A stretch of DNA of 64,000 nucleotides from Variovorax atrisoli 110B (GCF_000382045.1 NZ_KB907450.1:1254204-1318203); one strand, 5' to 3'; counted from the stretch's first letter, positions 26,691-34,788 are shown. Program-made: numbers and translations. Notes: generated from the sequence alone by a model not told the origin.

Positions 26691-27887
26691 ATGCATACAT
26701 CCACCAGCCTCTTCTCCCCGCTTCTCCCCTCCGCCTCTTCCGCGGCACCCGCACCGGCTTCCTATGCCGGCAGTGGCACGGGAACCCTCCAGGTAGACCT
26801 GCTCGTCGTGGGCGCGAGCTTCGCGGGCCTCGCCTGCGCCCGCGCCGCAGCGCTCGCCGGACTCAGCGTGATGGTGCTGGAGAAGAAGACCGCTGCGGGC
26901 GCCAAGCTCCACACCACCGGCATCATCGTCAAGGACGCGGTCGACAGCGTGCCATGGCTGGCCGAGGTGCCTCCGGCGCTGGTCCGCCGCATCGAAGGCG
27001 TGCGGCTCTATGCCCCCGACATGCACCACGTCGACCTGCATGCGCCGGGCTACTGGTTCTGGGCCACCGACGCACCCGCGCTGCTCGACTGGATGGTGGA
27101 CTCGGCCCGGGACTGCGGCGTCGAGGTGCGGCTGGGCACGCTGTTCGAACAGGCGCTGTGGCTCGACGGCCACTGGGAAGTGCCGCTGACGCAGGGTCCC
27201 TGCATCACGGCGACATACCTCGTCGGCGCAGACGGTCCGCATTCGCGCGTCGCCAAGGCGCTGGGCCTGTCGCGCAACACGCGCTTTCTCTACGGCGTGG
27301 AGCACGAGTACCAGGGCGCGAAGATGGCACCCGACCTGCTCCATTGCTTCATCGACCGCAAGCTGGCACCCGGCTATATCGGCTGGGCGCTCGAAGGCGT
27401 GGGCGTCAGCCAGATCGGGCTGGCACGTCGCGTGGGGCACAGCGACGCGGGCGCGCTGAAGCTCGATCCGCTGCTGCGAAAGATCGCCCCTGCCGTCACG
27501 CCCGGCGATGCGCCGCCCGTCGCGGTGCGCGCGGGCATGATCCCCTGCGGCGGGGTGCTGCCCGTGGTGGCGCGCGATCGGGCTCTGCTGGTGGGCGATG
27601 CGGCCGGCATGGTGTCGCCGGTGACTGCGGGCGGCATCCACACCGCCCTGCTTCATGGGCAGCGCGCAGGCGAGGCGGTGGCTCGGTTCATCCGGGGCGA
27701 GGTGGGCGACCCGGCCACGTGGTTCGTGCGCGGCTACCCTGGCTTCAGGCTCAAGCGCGCGCTGCGCTGGGCCTTCGACCATTTCCAGAACGACTGGATG
27801 TTCAACCGCCTGCTGGGCACGCCGCAGATGCGGCGGGTGGCGGAACTGATCTATTTCCACCGCAAGGGTGGATCGCCGAGGGATTAG
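26691..27887 (+). CDS. FAD-dependent oxidoreductase (geranylgeranyl-reductase-like)
   Basis: 398 residues from ATG 26691 (TTG 26670 is also in frame). A Rossmann FAD site (LLVVGASFAGLACARAAALAGLSVMVLEK) lies at about residues 36-64, with the second motif YLVGADGPHSRVAKALG and the third RALLVGDAAGMVSPVTAGGIHTALLHGQRAGE, the order found in the geranylgeranyl reductase/p-hydroxybenzoate hydroxylase class. The N-terminal 30 residues are Ser/Ala/Pro-rich and poorly conserved-looking. Substrate unknown; a lipid or isoprenoid is plausible. Its stop overlaps the rlmB stop by 4 bases on the opposite strand. Confidence 0.88.
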   Translation: MHTSTSLFSPLLPSASSAAPAPASYAGSGTGTLQVDLLVVGASFAGLACARAAALAGLSVMVLEKKTAAGAKLHTTGIIVKDAVDSVPWLAEVPPALVRRIEGVRLYAPDMHHVDLHAPGYWFWATDAPALLDWMVDSARDCGVEVRLGTLFEQALWLDGHWEVPLTQGPCITATYLVGADGPHSRVAKALGLSRNTRFLYGVEHEYQGAKMAPDLLHCFIDRKLAPGYIGWALEGVGVSQIGLARRVGHSDAGALKLDPLLRKIAPAVTPGDAPPVAVRAGMIPCGGVLPVVARDRALLVGDAAGMVSPVTAGGIHTALLHGQRAGEAVARFIRGEVGDPATWFVRGYPGFRLKRALRWAFDHFQNDWMFNRLLGTPQMRRVAELIYFHRKGGSPRD

Positions 27888-28630
27888 GCGCTTCGCTGGC
27901 GCAGCGCCTCGTACAGGCACACGCCGCTGGCCACCGAGACGTTCAGGCTCTCGACCGCCCCGGCCATCGGAATGCTGACGAGCTCGTCGCAGGTCTTGCG
28001 CGTGAGCTGGCGCATGCCCTCGCCTTCGGCGCCCAGCACCAGCGCCAGCGGGAGCTTGAAGTCGCTCTGGTAGATGGTGCCCGGCGCGTCGTCGCTGGTG
28101 CCCACGCACCAGATGTTGCGCTCCTTGAGTTCGTTCAGCGTGCGCGCAAGGTTGGTGACCATGAAGTACGGCACCGTCTCGGCCGCGCCGCTCGCCACCT
28201 TGGCGACGGTGGCGTTGATGCCTGCCGCATGGTCCTTGGGGGCGATGACCGCGTGCGCACCGGCGCCGTCGGCTACCCGCAGGCAGGCGCCGAGGTTGTG
28301 CGGATCGGTCACCCCGTCGAGCACCAGCAGCAGCGGCACGGTGCCGGCCTCTTCGAGGCCTTCGAGCAGTTCGTCCAGGGAGCGGACCTGGGCGACGGGC
28401 TCGACCCGCGCCACCACGCCCTGGTGGCCGTGGCTGCCGCTGAGCTTGGAAAGCCGGGCACCGTCGGCCTCGATCAGGCGCACGCCTGTTTCCTGCGCGC
28501 GGGCCAGGAACTGTTTCATGCGCGCATCGCGGCGGCTGGCGTCGAACAGGACTTCGAGCACCGACTTCGGCGCGGTCTTGAGGCGCACGCCCACGGCATG
28601 GAAGCCGAAGATCACTTTGGGGGAAGACAT
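27884..28630 (-). CDS. rlmB: 23S rRNA (guanosine-2251-2'-O)-methyltransferase
   Basis: 248 residues. An N-terminal L30e-like substrate-binding domain (about 1-95) precedes the SPOUT knotted methyltransferase domain with the three motifs VLDGVTDPHNLGACLRVAD, LVLGAEGEGMRQL and SIPMAGAVESLNVSVASGV. RlmB methylates the 2'-O of G2251 in the ribosomal P-loop. Length matches the E. coli enzyme closely. In many proteobacteria it follows rnr; here no rnr gene is in the window. The next gene on this strand upstream is a hypothetical membrane protein, 48 bases away. Confidence 0.96.
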   Translation of the reverse strand: MSSPKVIFGFHAVGVRLKTAPKSVLEVLFDASRRDARMKQFLARAQETGVRLIEADGARLSKLSGSHGHQGVVARVEPVAQVRSLDELLEGLEEAGTVPLLLVLDGVTDPHNLGACLRVADGAGAHAVIAPKDHAAGINATVAKVASGAAETVPYFMVTNLARTLNELKERNIWCVGTSDDAPGTIYQSDFKLPLALVLGAEGEGMRQLTRKTCDELVSIPMAGAVESLNVSVASGVCLYEALRQRSA

Positions 28631-28678
28631 CCGTGGATTATCCCTGCCCCCTCGGGGTGGCTCCGTACGCCTGTCCGC

Positions 28679-29662
28679 TCAGGCGATCGGCAGGCCGCTG
28701 AGCGCGCGGGTGCGCTCGTCATGAAGCTCCTGGACCGCCTGCGCCTTCGGATGCACCTTCGCGCCGTTGCCCACGCTCTCCAGGTACTGGCAGGCGGCGT
28801 GACCTTCGGCAGCCTTCTCGTAGCGCGAGATCCAGGCGTCGCGCACGGGCAGCTTGTCCGGCGACACCGGCCACACGCCCGGCCGCGGCCGGATGTGATC
28901 GCCGATGCCGATGCGCCAGGGCTTGGCGCTCACGCGGGCGCGAAAGCAGTTCTGGTTGCGGCACATGCGCGCGTAGACCTTGTCGACGCCCAGCGCGTGG
29001 AAGCAGTCGGCCACCGCGGTGTCGGAAGGATTGAACACGTCGTGCATCGCCAGCAGCCGGAAACCCGCGGGTGTGCGGTAGACGCGCAGGTGCCAGTCGG
29101 GATGCTGATGGACGAAACGCGCGATGCGCTCGGCGGCGCGCTTCTCGGGCGACGGGTTGCCGCTGGGCTCGCCGCGCTTCTTGCGCTGGCCGATGAACCA
29201 GGCCACGGCGAAGACGATGAGGCCCGCGATCAGCCCGCCCAGCCACGTCCTGGCGGCCCAACCGCCGACCACGCCTGCGATCAGTGCCGGCACCAATGCG
29301 AAGCCGAAAACGCTGCCGCGCAGAGGCTCCTCGAAGTCGATGTCGACGAACAGCACGTCGGGTGTGTTGAGGCAGCGCGCGCCGTAGCCGTTGCGCGTGA
29401 CGACGGCGTCGCCCTGGCGCTCGACGATCTCCTCGCGGATCGGGACGCCCTCGGCGCCGTTGTATGCCAGCTTGCGCTCGCGACGCTCGAGGTCCTCGCC
29501 CTTGTGGGCGATGCGGTCGAAGGCGTCGCGGGTGCGCTGGTCGGCATGCGCCTGCGCGGCCACGGGGCTCTCGTCGGACCAACCGTAGCGGCGCACGGTG
29601 ATCTGATTGCCTGCCACGCGCTCCTGGATGCGGCCTTCGGCCCAGAACTGGGGAACGATCAT
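28679..29662 (-). CDS. Hypothetical membrane protein
   Basis: 327 residues with no recognised domain. The N-terminal third (MIVPQFWAEGRIQERVAGNQITVRRYGWSD) is soluble and beta-rich, with a charged helix. One or two membrane helices lie at about 118-158 (FGFALVPALIAGVVGGWAARTWLGGLIAGLIVFAVAWFIG in pieces). The C-terminal half includes DWHLRVYRTPAGFRLLAMHDVF, then CFHALGVDKVYARMCRNQNCFRARVSAKPWRIG with three cysteines, a pattern that could bind metal or form disulfides. It lies between rlmB and the L7/L12-like gene on the same strand, 17 bases from the latter, so the two are probably cotranscribed. Confidence 0.8.
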   Translation of the reverse strand: MIVPQFWAEGRIQERVAGNQITVRRYGWSDESPVAAQAHADQRTRDAFDRIAHKGEDLERRERKLAYNGAEGVPIREEIVERQGDAVVTRNGYGARCLNTPDVLFVDIDFEEPLRGSVFGFALVPALIAGVVGGWAARTWLGGLIAGLIVFAVAWFIGQRKKRGEPSGNPSPEKRAAERIARFVHQHPDWHLRVYRTPAGFRLLAMHDVFNPSDTAVADCFHALGVDKVYARMCRNQNCFRARVSAKPWRIGIGDHIRPRPGVWPVSPDKLPVRDAWISRYEKAAEGHAACQYLESVGNGAKVHPKAQAVQELHDERTRALSGLPIA

Positions 29663-29679
29663 CTACGGGTCTTCTCGAT

Positions 29680-30180
29680 TCAGGCCTTCGGGCCGAACAG
29701 CAGCCACACCATGACCGCCGCCAGCAGGACGATGAGCACCGGCAGCCACTTGTAGCCGCTGTCGTGCACGCGGCCCGGCTCGTCCATGGGACGCCGGGGC
29801 ATGTGCTGGGTCAGGGGGCCGAAGGCGCCCAGGGTCGGATCGTCATGGTTGTCGACCAGCCGCTTGGCCGCCGCGAGGCTCAGGCCGGTGGCCTCACGCG
29901 TGAGGCGGATCGCCTCGATCTTGTTGCCCTGTGCCAGCGCCGTGAGAGCGGTGGAAGGCATCGACGCGAAGCCGCGGTCCTGCCTTGCCGCGGTGGGACC
30001 ACCGTGACCGCCTGCCACCATGGGATCGCCTTCGCCCGCCTCCTGCCGATCGACGAAGCGATCGACGGCCTCCTTGCACGACTTCAAGTCCATGCCCGTG
30101 CGGTCGCGCACGATCTTGATGGCCTCGATCATCCTGCCCCGCTGCAGCGCCAAGACGGCGTCGGGCGGAAGTTCCTCCAT
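29680..30180 (-). CDS. Tail-anchored protein with two ribosomal L7/L12-CTD-like repeats
   Basis: 166 residues from ATG 30180 (AAGGAG with 6-base spacing; ATG 30186 would leave only 2 bases). Residues 11-40 and 81-110 are related repeats, both reading A-L-x-x-G-x-x-I-E-A-I then R-x-x-T-G and ending K-x-x-V-D, about 14 identities in 30. This is the helix-loop-helix of the L7/L12 C-terminal domain, the part that contacts translation factors. A linker rich in Gly, Asp and Pro joins a single C-terminal membrane helix at about 144-163 (KWLPVLIVLLAAVMVWLLFG). No signal peptide, so the repeats face the cytosol. Function unknown. Confidence 0.82.
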   Translation of the reverse strand: MEELPPDAVLALQRGRMIEAIKIVRDRTGMDLKSCKEAVDRFVDRQEAGEGDPMVAGGHGGPTAARQDRGFASMPSTALTALAQGNKIEAIRLTREATGLSLAAAKRLVDNHDDPTLGAFGPLTQHMPRRPMDEPGRVHDSGYKWLPVLIVLLAAVMVWLLFGPKA

Positions 30181-30204
30181 GAACATCTCCTTTGAATGTG
30201 GCCT

Positions 30205-30221
30205 GCTATTTATTTAATAGC
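30205..30221. promoter_or_regulatory. AT-rich inverted repeat upstream of the L7/L12-like gene
   Basis: GCTATT-TATTT-AATAGC, perfect 6-bp arms, in a 53-base gap between the ABC-ATPase stop and the L7/L12-like start. On the minus strand a CTGACA hexamer lies upstream with A/T-rich candidate -10 sequences. It could be part of a promoter or an operator. Confidence 0.35.
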
Positions 30222-30233
30222 TTATTGCTCTTG

Positions 30234-30944
30234 TCAGGCAGGCGCCAGAGCCACTTTTTCATTAAGTGCGACGCGTCCGGCCTCGATGGTGATGCGCCGT
30301 TCGCAACGCGCCGCGATGCCGCGGTCGTGGGTGACGAGCACGAGCGTGGTGCCCAGTTCGCGGTTGAGGTCGAACATCAGCTGCATGACCTGCTCGCCGG
30401 TGGCGAAGTCCAGGCTGCCCGTCGGTTCGTCGGCCAGCAGCAGCGCAGGCTGCACGACGAAGGCACGGGCCAGCGCCACGCGCTGCTGCTCGCCGCCGGA
30501 GAGCACCTTCGGGTAGTGGCCCAGGCGCTGGCCGAGGCCGACGCGGCCGAGCATCTCGGTGGCGGCCTTGCGGGCGTCCTTGCGGTTGGCCAACTCCAGC
30601 GGGAGCATCACGTTCTCGAGAGCACTCAGGTTGCCCAGCAGCTGGAAGCTCTGGAACACGAAGCCCACCCGCTGCGCACGGACGGCGGCGCGCTCGTCCT
30701 CGTCGATGGCGAAGATGTCCTGCCCCGCGAGCTTCACGGTGCCGCGCGTGGGCGTATCCAGCCCGGCGATGATCGACAGCAGCGTGCTCTTGCCCGAGCC
30801 GGAGGCGCCGACGATGGCGGCGGTTTCCCGCGCGCCGAGGGTGAAATCGATGTCCTGCAGAATGTCCAGCGTGCCTGCCGAATCGGTGACGGACTTGAAC
30901 ACATGCTCGACGGCGACAATGGCATCAGACGGGGGTTGGGACAT
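30234..30944 (-). CDS. ybbA: ABC transporter ATP-binding protein (YbbA/LolD-like)
   Basis: 236 residues. Walker A GASGSGKST near 45-53, signature LSGGEQQRVALARA, Walker B LLLADEPTGSLD and the H-loop VTHDRGIAARCERRI are intact. The subfamily is MacB/LolD/YbbA, whose partners are FtsX-like permeases. In E. coli, ybbA is divergent from tesA, as here from an arylesterase gene with only 15 bases between start codons. No permease gene follows: the next genes are the L7/L12-like protein and a hypothetical. It may serve a permease encoded elsewhere. Start is ATG 30944. Confidence 0.9.
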   Translation of the reverse strand: MSQPPSDAIVAVEHVFKSVTDSAGTLDILQDIDFTLGARETAAIVGASGSGKSTLLSIIAGLDTPTRGTVKLAGQDIFAIDEDERAAVRAQRVGFVFQSFQLLGNLSALENVMLPLELANRKDARKAATEMLGRVGLGQRLGHYPKVLSGGEQQRVALARAFVVQPALLLADEPTGSLDFATGEQVMQLMFDLNRELGTTLVLVTHDRGIAARCERRITIEAGRVALNEKVALAPA

Positions 30945-30959
30945 GGAAAGGCTCTGGTT

Positions 30960-31628
30960 TTGAATCGACGTGACTTTATCTTGACCACCACCGCGCTCGG
31001 CAGCGCGGGGATATGGACGACGGCGGCGCAGGCCCAGGCCTCGTCTTCCACGGCTGCCTCGGGCAAGCCGCTGATCCTGGTGCTCGGCGATTCGCTGAGC
31101 GCAGAGTACGGCCTCAAGCGCGGCGAAGGCTGGGTACCCTTGCTCGAGAAAAGGCTTGCGCAGCAGAAGATTTCTGCAACCGTGGTCAACGCCAGCATCA
31201 GCGGCGACACCAGCTCCGGCGGCCGCGCCCGCTTCGCGCCGCTGCTCGCGCAGCACAAGCCCAGCCTGGTGGTGCTCGAACTCGGTGCCAACGACGCGCT
31301 GCGCGGGCTGCCGCTTTCCGACACCGAGAGCAACCTGCTGCAGATCACCAAGGCCGCCCAGGCCGCGGGCGCCAAGGTGCTGATCGTCGGCATCCAGGTG
31401 CCGCCCAACTACGGGGCCGACTACACGCGGCGCTTCGAGGCGGTGTTCTCCAAGGTGGCCACAGCGACCAAGTCGGCGCTCGTGCCCTTCCTGCTCAAGG
31501 GCGTGGCCGACGCGCCCGATGCGCTCTCGCTGTTCCAGGCCGACCGCATCCACCCGACGGCGGCTGCGCAGCCCCAGCTGCTCGACAACGTCTGGACCGA
31601 GCTGCGCAAGATGTTGCCCAAGCAATGA
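30960..31628 (+). CDS. tesA: Arylesterase / TesA-like GDSL hydrolase
   Basis: 222 residues from a TTG start at 30960, the only reasonable start, with AAGG 8 bases upstream. A Tat-like signal follows at once (NRRDFILTTTALGSAGIWTTAAQAQA), so it is periplasmic. SGNH/GDSL blocks: LVLGDSLSAEYGL (nucleophile Ser), ISGDTSSGGRARF, ELGANDALRGLP and the catalytic dyad DRIHPTAAAQ. It matches TesA/arylesterase, a broad thioesterase, esterase and lysophospholipase. Divergent from ybbA as in E. coli. A strong terminator follows directly. Confidence 0.92.
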   Translation: MNRRDFILTTTALGSAGIWTTAAQAQASSSTAASGKPLILVLGDSLSAEYGLKRGEGWVPLLEKRLAQQKISATVVNASISGDTSSGGRARFAPLLAQHKPSLVVLELGANDALRGLPLSDTESNLLQITKAAQAAGAKVLIVGIQVPPNYGADYTRRFEAVFSKVATATKSALVPFLLKGVADAPDALSLFQADRIHPTAAAQPQLLDNVWTELRKMLPKQ

Positions 31629-31632
31629 AAAA

Positions 31633-31666
31633 GCCGCCGCGGGCGATTGCCTGCGGCGGCTTTTTT
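31633..31666 (+). terminator. Intrinsic terminator after tesA
   Basis: GCCGCCGC and GCGGCGGC arms enclose a 12-base loop and are followed by TTTTTT; five A residues just before the stem extend pairing with the T-run. It lies immediately after the tesA stop. Because of the flanking A-run it may also work for the small gene converging from 31893. Confidence 0.88.
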
Positions 31667-31689
31667 GATGGATCGGCGAGCTGGGTGGA

Positions 31690-31893
31690 TCAGCCGTTCT
31701 TGGTGGGCAGGTCCGGCACCGTGGGCGGATCGCGCTCGAGCGAGGCAACGTCGGTTTCGGGATCTCCGGGCGCAAGCCCTTCGCTGCTGGGATTGAGCTT
31801 GCGGTTCGCCTTCTCGCGAAGCTTTTCTTCCTTCTTCTTCTTCTTGGCCAGCTCCTTCTGTCGCTTTTCGTAGCCGTAGTTGGGTGTTGCCAC
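31690..31893 (-). CDS. Small Lys-rich conserved protein
   Basis: 67 residues, MATPNYGYEKRQKELAKKKK onward. The N-terminal half is a highly basic helix (EKRQKELAKKKKKEEKLREKANRKLN in parts), the C-terminal half is acidic and Pro-rich (DPETDVASLERDPPTVPDLPTKNG). It has no membrane segment. The NYGYEKRQKELAKKKKKEEK start is one I associate with small conserved hypothetical proteins in Burkholderiales. The basic helix could bind nucleic acid or an acidic partner. An SD-like TCTCC complement lies just upstream of ATG 31893. Confidence 0.75.
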   Translation of the reverse strand: MATPNYGYEKRQKELAKKKKKEEKLREKANRKLNPSSEGLAPGDPETDVASLERDPPTVPDLPTKNG

Positions 31894-31963
31894 TGCTTCT
31901 CCTTGAGGCGAGGCGGTCGGGTTGACTGCCGTGTCCTACTGTAAGCGATAAAGGTGCAGTCTC

Positions 31964-31979
31964 AAGGAGGTACCCCATG
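31964..31979 (+). promoter_or_regulatory. Perfect Shine-Dalgarno in front of an unexplained ATG
   Basis: AAGGAGGT, an 8-base match to the 16S rRNA 3' end, lies 5-6 bases before ATG 31977. A TTGACT hexamer is found at 31922-31927 with GATAAA at 31947-31952 (spacing 19, long). The open frame behind it runs to 32174 (65 residues), but most of it is antisense to the metC 3' end and looks like a shadow. It may mark a small gene or the remnant of a lost one. Confidence 0.4.
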
Positions 31980-32022
31980 ACGCGATCGAGGCAACAGGAC
32001 GCCGGCTGCGCGATGCGATTTC

Positions 32023-33216
32023 TTACATCAGCGCCAGCGCCTGCTGAAGATCGGCGCGCAGGTCTTCCACGTCCTCCAGGCCGATGGAAAAACGTACGAG
32101 CGTGCCCTTGTAGGGCCAGCGCGCCACGCTCGCGTCGCGCATCAGGCCGATGTCGTAGGGCACGACTAGGCTGATCGGCCCGCCCCACGAATAGCCGAGG
32201 CGAAAGAGCTGCAGGCCGTCGCAGAAGCGGTCGACCTGCTCGGTGCTGAAGCGCTCGTCGAACACCACCGAGAACAGGCCGGCAGCCAGGTTGGTTTCGC
32301 CGCACAGCGCGCGCCAGTGGGCATGGCCGGGCGAGTCCTCGAGCGCAGGATGCAGCACCTGCGCGATCTCCTCGCAGCCGTTGAGCCAGCCGGCCAGCTC
32401 GCGCGCCGCGCGGTCGTGGGCCGCGTAGCGCAGCGCGATGCTGGGCAGCGAGCGCAGCAGCGTCTCTACGTCGCCCACGCCGATGCCGAAGCCCATGCGC
32501 ATGTGCGTGAGCTTGAGCGCGCGGTGCAGGCGCTCGTCGCGCGTGGTCACGCTGCCCATGAGCACGTCGCCGCCGCCGCTGGGGTACTTGGTGAGCGCGT
32601 GCACCGAGATGTCGACGCCCTGCCCGCTGCCGTTGAAATCGAAGGGTGCGAAAGCCAGGCCTGCGCCCCAGGTGTTGTCGAGGGCGGTCAGCACGCCGCG
32701 CGAGCGGCAGATGCTCGCCAGCGCTGGCAGGTCGGGAAACTCCATGGTGACCGAGCCGGCCGCTTCCAGCCACACCAGCCGCGTGCGATCGGAGAGCTTG
32801 GCGGCGAGGTCGGCCGGGTTCATCGCATCGTAGAGGCGGTGTGTGATGCCGAAGCTGGCCAGCTCGCCGGTGGCCAGCGCCTTGTTCGGGCCGTAGGCGT
32901 TGTCGGGGATCAGCACCTCGTCGCCGGTCTTGAGAAAGGCGAAGGAGACCAGGGAGATGGCGGCCAGCCCGCTGGGCACGAGCAGGCATTCGGTGCCGCC
33001 CTCGAGCGTGGCCAGTCGCTCTTCCAGGGTGAAAGTGGTGGGCGTGCCGTGCAGGCCGTAGGTGTAGCCGGCCTTGGTGCGCCAGTCGCGCGCGCGCATG
33101 GCGGCCACGTCGGCGAAGAACACGGTCGATGCCTTGAACACGCCGGGCTGCGGCGCGGAGAAGGTGGCGGGCGGGACGTAGGGGTGATGGATCAGGTTCG
33201 TGGAAGGCTTGCTCAT
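32023..33216 (-). CDS. metC: Cystathionine beta-lyase (Cys/Met metabolism PLP enzyme)
   Basis: 397 residues, full family length. Fold type I Cys/Met metabolism PLP enzyme: YTYGLHGTPTTFTLEERLATLEGG near the start (dimer and phosphate contacts), LDNTWGAGLAF (Asp180 binding the pyridine nitrogen) and SVHALTKYPSGGGDVLMG with the PLP lysine at K210. The SVHALTKYPSGG pattern fits the bacterial cystathionine beta-lyase branch, which splits cystathionine to homocysteine, pyruvate and ammonia; a gamma-lyase or related activity is less likely. Divergent from an AraC-type regulator gene that may or may not control it. Confidence 0.9.
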   Translation of the reverse strand: MSKPSTNLIHHPYVPPATFSAPQPGVFKASTVFFADVAAMRARDWRTKAGYTYGLHGTPTTFTLEERLATLEGGTECLLVPSGLAAISLVSFAFLKTGDEVLIPDNAYGPNKALATGELASFGITHRLYDAMNPADLAAKLSDRTRLVWLEAAGSVTMEFPDLPALASICRSRGVLTALDNTWGAGLAFAPFDFNGSGQGVDISVHALTKYPSGGGDVLMGSVTTRDERLHRALKLTHMRMGFGIGVGDVETLLRSLPSIALRYAAHDRAARELAGWLNGCEEIAQVLHPALEDSPGHAHWRALCGETNLAAGLFSVVFDERFSTEQVDRFCDGLQLFRLGYSWGGPISLVVPYDIGLMRDASVARWPYKGTLVRFSIGLEDVEDLRADLQQALALM

Positions 33217-33360
33217 GGGTGCATGCTAGCGCGAGCGGCCTTGGAGGCTTTCCGGGACCTATTGGGTGGCCTCCGGCGGCCCTTGCGCGAAGCTTCGGTC
33301 GCACAATGGGCGGATCGGCTGGTGCCCCGTTCCACCCTTCATGAAGGAAGCCCCGAGACA

Positions 33361-34221
33361 GTGCAGCTGACGCGCCCCCCTCCTCCCCGCCTGCGGCCCT
33401 TCGTGCGGCTGATGTGGGCTTCATCGCCCGACGGCGCGCCACCGGAGCGGCTGGGTGCGCGGGAGCACGTGCTGCCCACCGGCGGCATGCACCTGGTCTT
33501 CCGGCTCTCGGGGCCCTCCCTGCGCCTCTTTCGCGGCGATGCCGATTCGCTCGGCCTCATGGTGGGCCACGCGATGGTGGGCGGAACCCGCTCGGTCTTC
33601 TACGTGCGAGACGTCTCGGTGGTTACGCGCTCGGTCGGCGTCATGCTGCTGCCGGGCGCGGCCATGGCACTGCTTGGAGCGCCGGAGGACGCGCTGGCCG
33701 AGCGGCACACCTCGCTCGAGACGCTCTGGGGCGCGGACGCGAACTTCGCGCTCGAACGGCTGCAGGCGGCCGATTCGCTGCCGCGTCAGCTCGACATCGT
33801 CGCCGCGCTGCTCGAAGCGCGCCTTGCTTCGTCCGCAGCGCACGGAATGCATCCTGCGGTGGCGCAGGCACTGGCCCGGATGTCCGGCGCGAGCGCCACG
33901 GACGACGACGGGCAGGCAATCGCCATCGGCCGGCTGGTGAAACAGAGCGGCTACAGCCACAGGCGCTTCATCGCGCTCTTTCGCGGCATGACCGGGCTGG
34001 CGCCCAAGCAGTACGCGCGCATGCTGCGCTTCGATCGCCTGCTCGGGCAGTTCGCGATCGCTCCCGAGCGACCCTGGGTCGAGCTGGCGCTGGAAGCCGG
34101 CTACACCGACCAGGCGCATCTCAACCGCGACTTCCGGGCCATCGCGGGCATGTCGCCGCAGACCTATCGGCGTGCGGCGCCGGCTTCCCCGAGGCACTTG
34201 CGCATCGAGGCAAAAGACTGA
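33361..34221 (+). CDS. AraC-family transcriptional regulator
   Basis: 286 residues from GTG 33361; GAAGGAAG lies about 10 bases upstream and no in-frame ATG fits better. The N-terminal domain (about 1-170) is a sensor of the DUF6597/AraC-associated type (PPPPRLRPFVRLMWAS...REHVLPTGGMHLVFRL). The C-terminal two-HTH AraC domain (about 180-275) has IGRLVKQSGYSHRRFIALFRGMTGLAPKQYARMLRFDRLL and the second helix pair ending DFRAIAGMSPQTYRR. Effector unknown. It faces away from metC and is followed by a VOC-family gene, which it may regulate. Confidence 0.9.
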   Translation: MQLTRPPPPRLRPFVRLMWASSPDGAPPERLGAREHVLPTGGMHLVFRLSGPSLRLFRGDADSLGLMVGHAMVGGTRSVFYVRDVSVVTRSVGVMLLPGAAMALLGAPEDALAERHTSLETLWGADANFALERLQAADSLPRQLDIVAALLEARLASSAAHGMHPAVAQALARMSGASATDDDGQAIAIGRLVKQSGYSHRRFIALFRGMTGLAPKQYARMLRFDRLLGQFAIAPERPWVELALEAGYTDQAHLNRDFRAIAGMSPQTYRRAAPASPRHLRIEAKD

Positions 34222-34317
34222 GCCCCGGGTGGCGGCAGGTCAAATTTGTCCAAGACGGCACGCGCGACGAACACCAGAATCGCGCCCACTCCACTCAACC
34301 GCAGGAACACGCAGGCC

Positions 34318-34767
34318 ATGGCAATCCACGAACTGTTTCCGTACCTCTGCGTCCACGATGCAGGCGCAGCCATCGATTTCTACTGCAAGGTCTTCGAGGT
34401 GAAGGAGATCTTCCGGCTCACCGAGCCGAGCGGGCGCATCGGCCACGCGGAACTGGACTTCCACAACGGCGCGATCCTGATGATTTCCGACGAGTTCGCT
34501 GAGTGCAACATCCACAGCGCCCGGACGCTGGGCGGCACGGCCGTCACGCTGCACCTGCATGTTGACGACGCCGACGCCGTCGTGGCGCGCGCCGTCGAGG
34601 CGGGCGCCACGCTCGACATGGCGCCGCAGGACCAGTTCTATGGGGAACGCTCCGGCGTCTTTCGCGACCCCTTCGGCCATCGCTGGAACGTGGGGCACAG
34701 CATCGAGAAGCTGACGCCGCAGGAGATGCAGCGGCGCTACACCGCCATGTTCACCGACGCCGGGTGA
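34318..34767 (+). CDS. VOC-superfamily protein (PhnB/glyoxalase-like)
   Basis: 149 residues from ATG 34318. Two beta-alpha-beta-beta-beta modules of the vicinal oxygen chelate fold: LFPYLCVHDAGAAIDFYCKVFEVKEIFRL in the first half and VTLHLHVDDADAVVARAVEAGATLDMAPQDQFYGERSGVFRDPFGHRWNVG in the second (given here as the family pattern). The motif FRDPFGHRW is the usual end of PhnB/YdcJ-type VOC proteins. Metal-binding residues are partly kept (His in GHAELD, Glu in YGERSG). Substrate unknown. It follows the AraC gene by about 96 bases. Confidence 0.9.
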   Translation: MAIHELFPYLCVHDAGAAIDFYCKVFEVKEIFRLTEPSGRIGHAELDFHNGAILMISDEFAECNIHSARTLGGTAVTLHLHVDDADAVVARAVEAGATLDMAPQDQFYGERSGVFRDPFGHRWNVGHSIEKLTPQEMQRRYTAMFTDAG

Positions 34768-34788
34768 CCGGGCGCCGGCAGGGTCGGA

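Noticed and set aside
26663..29755. 1030-codon plus-strand frame
   Set aside because: Runs across the flavoprotein gene in another frame and antisense to rlmB; composition is typical of GC shadows.
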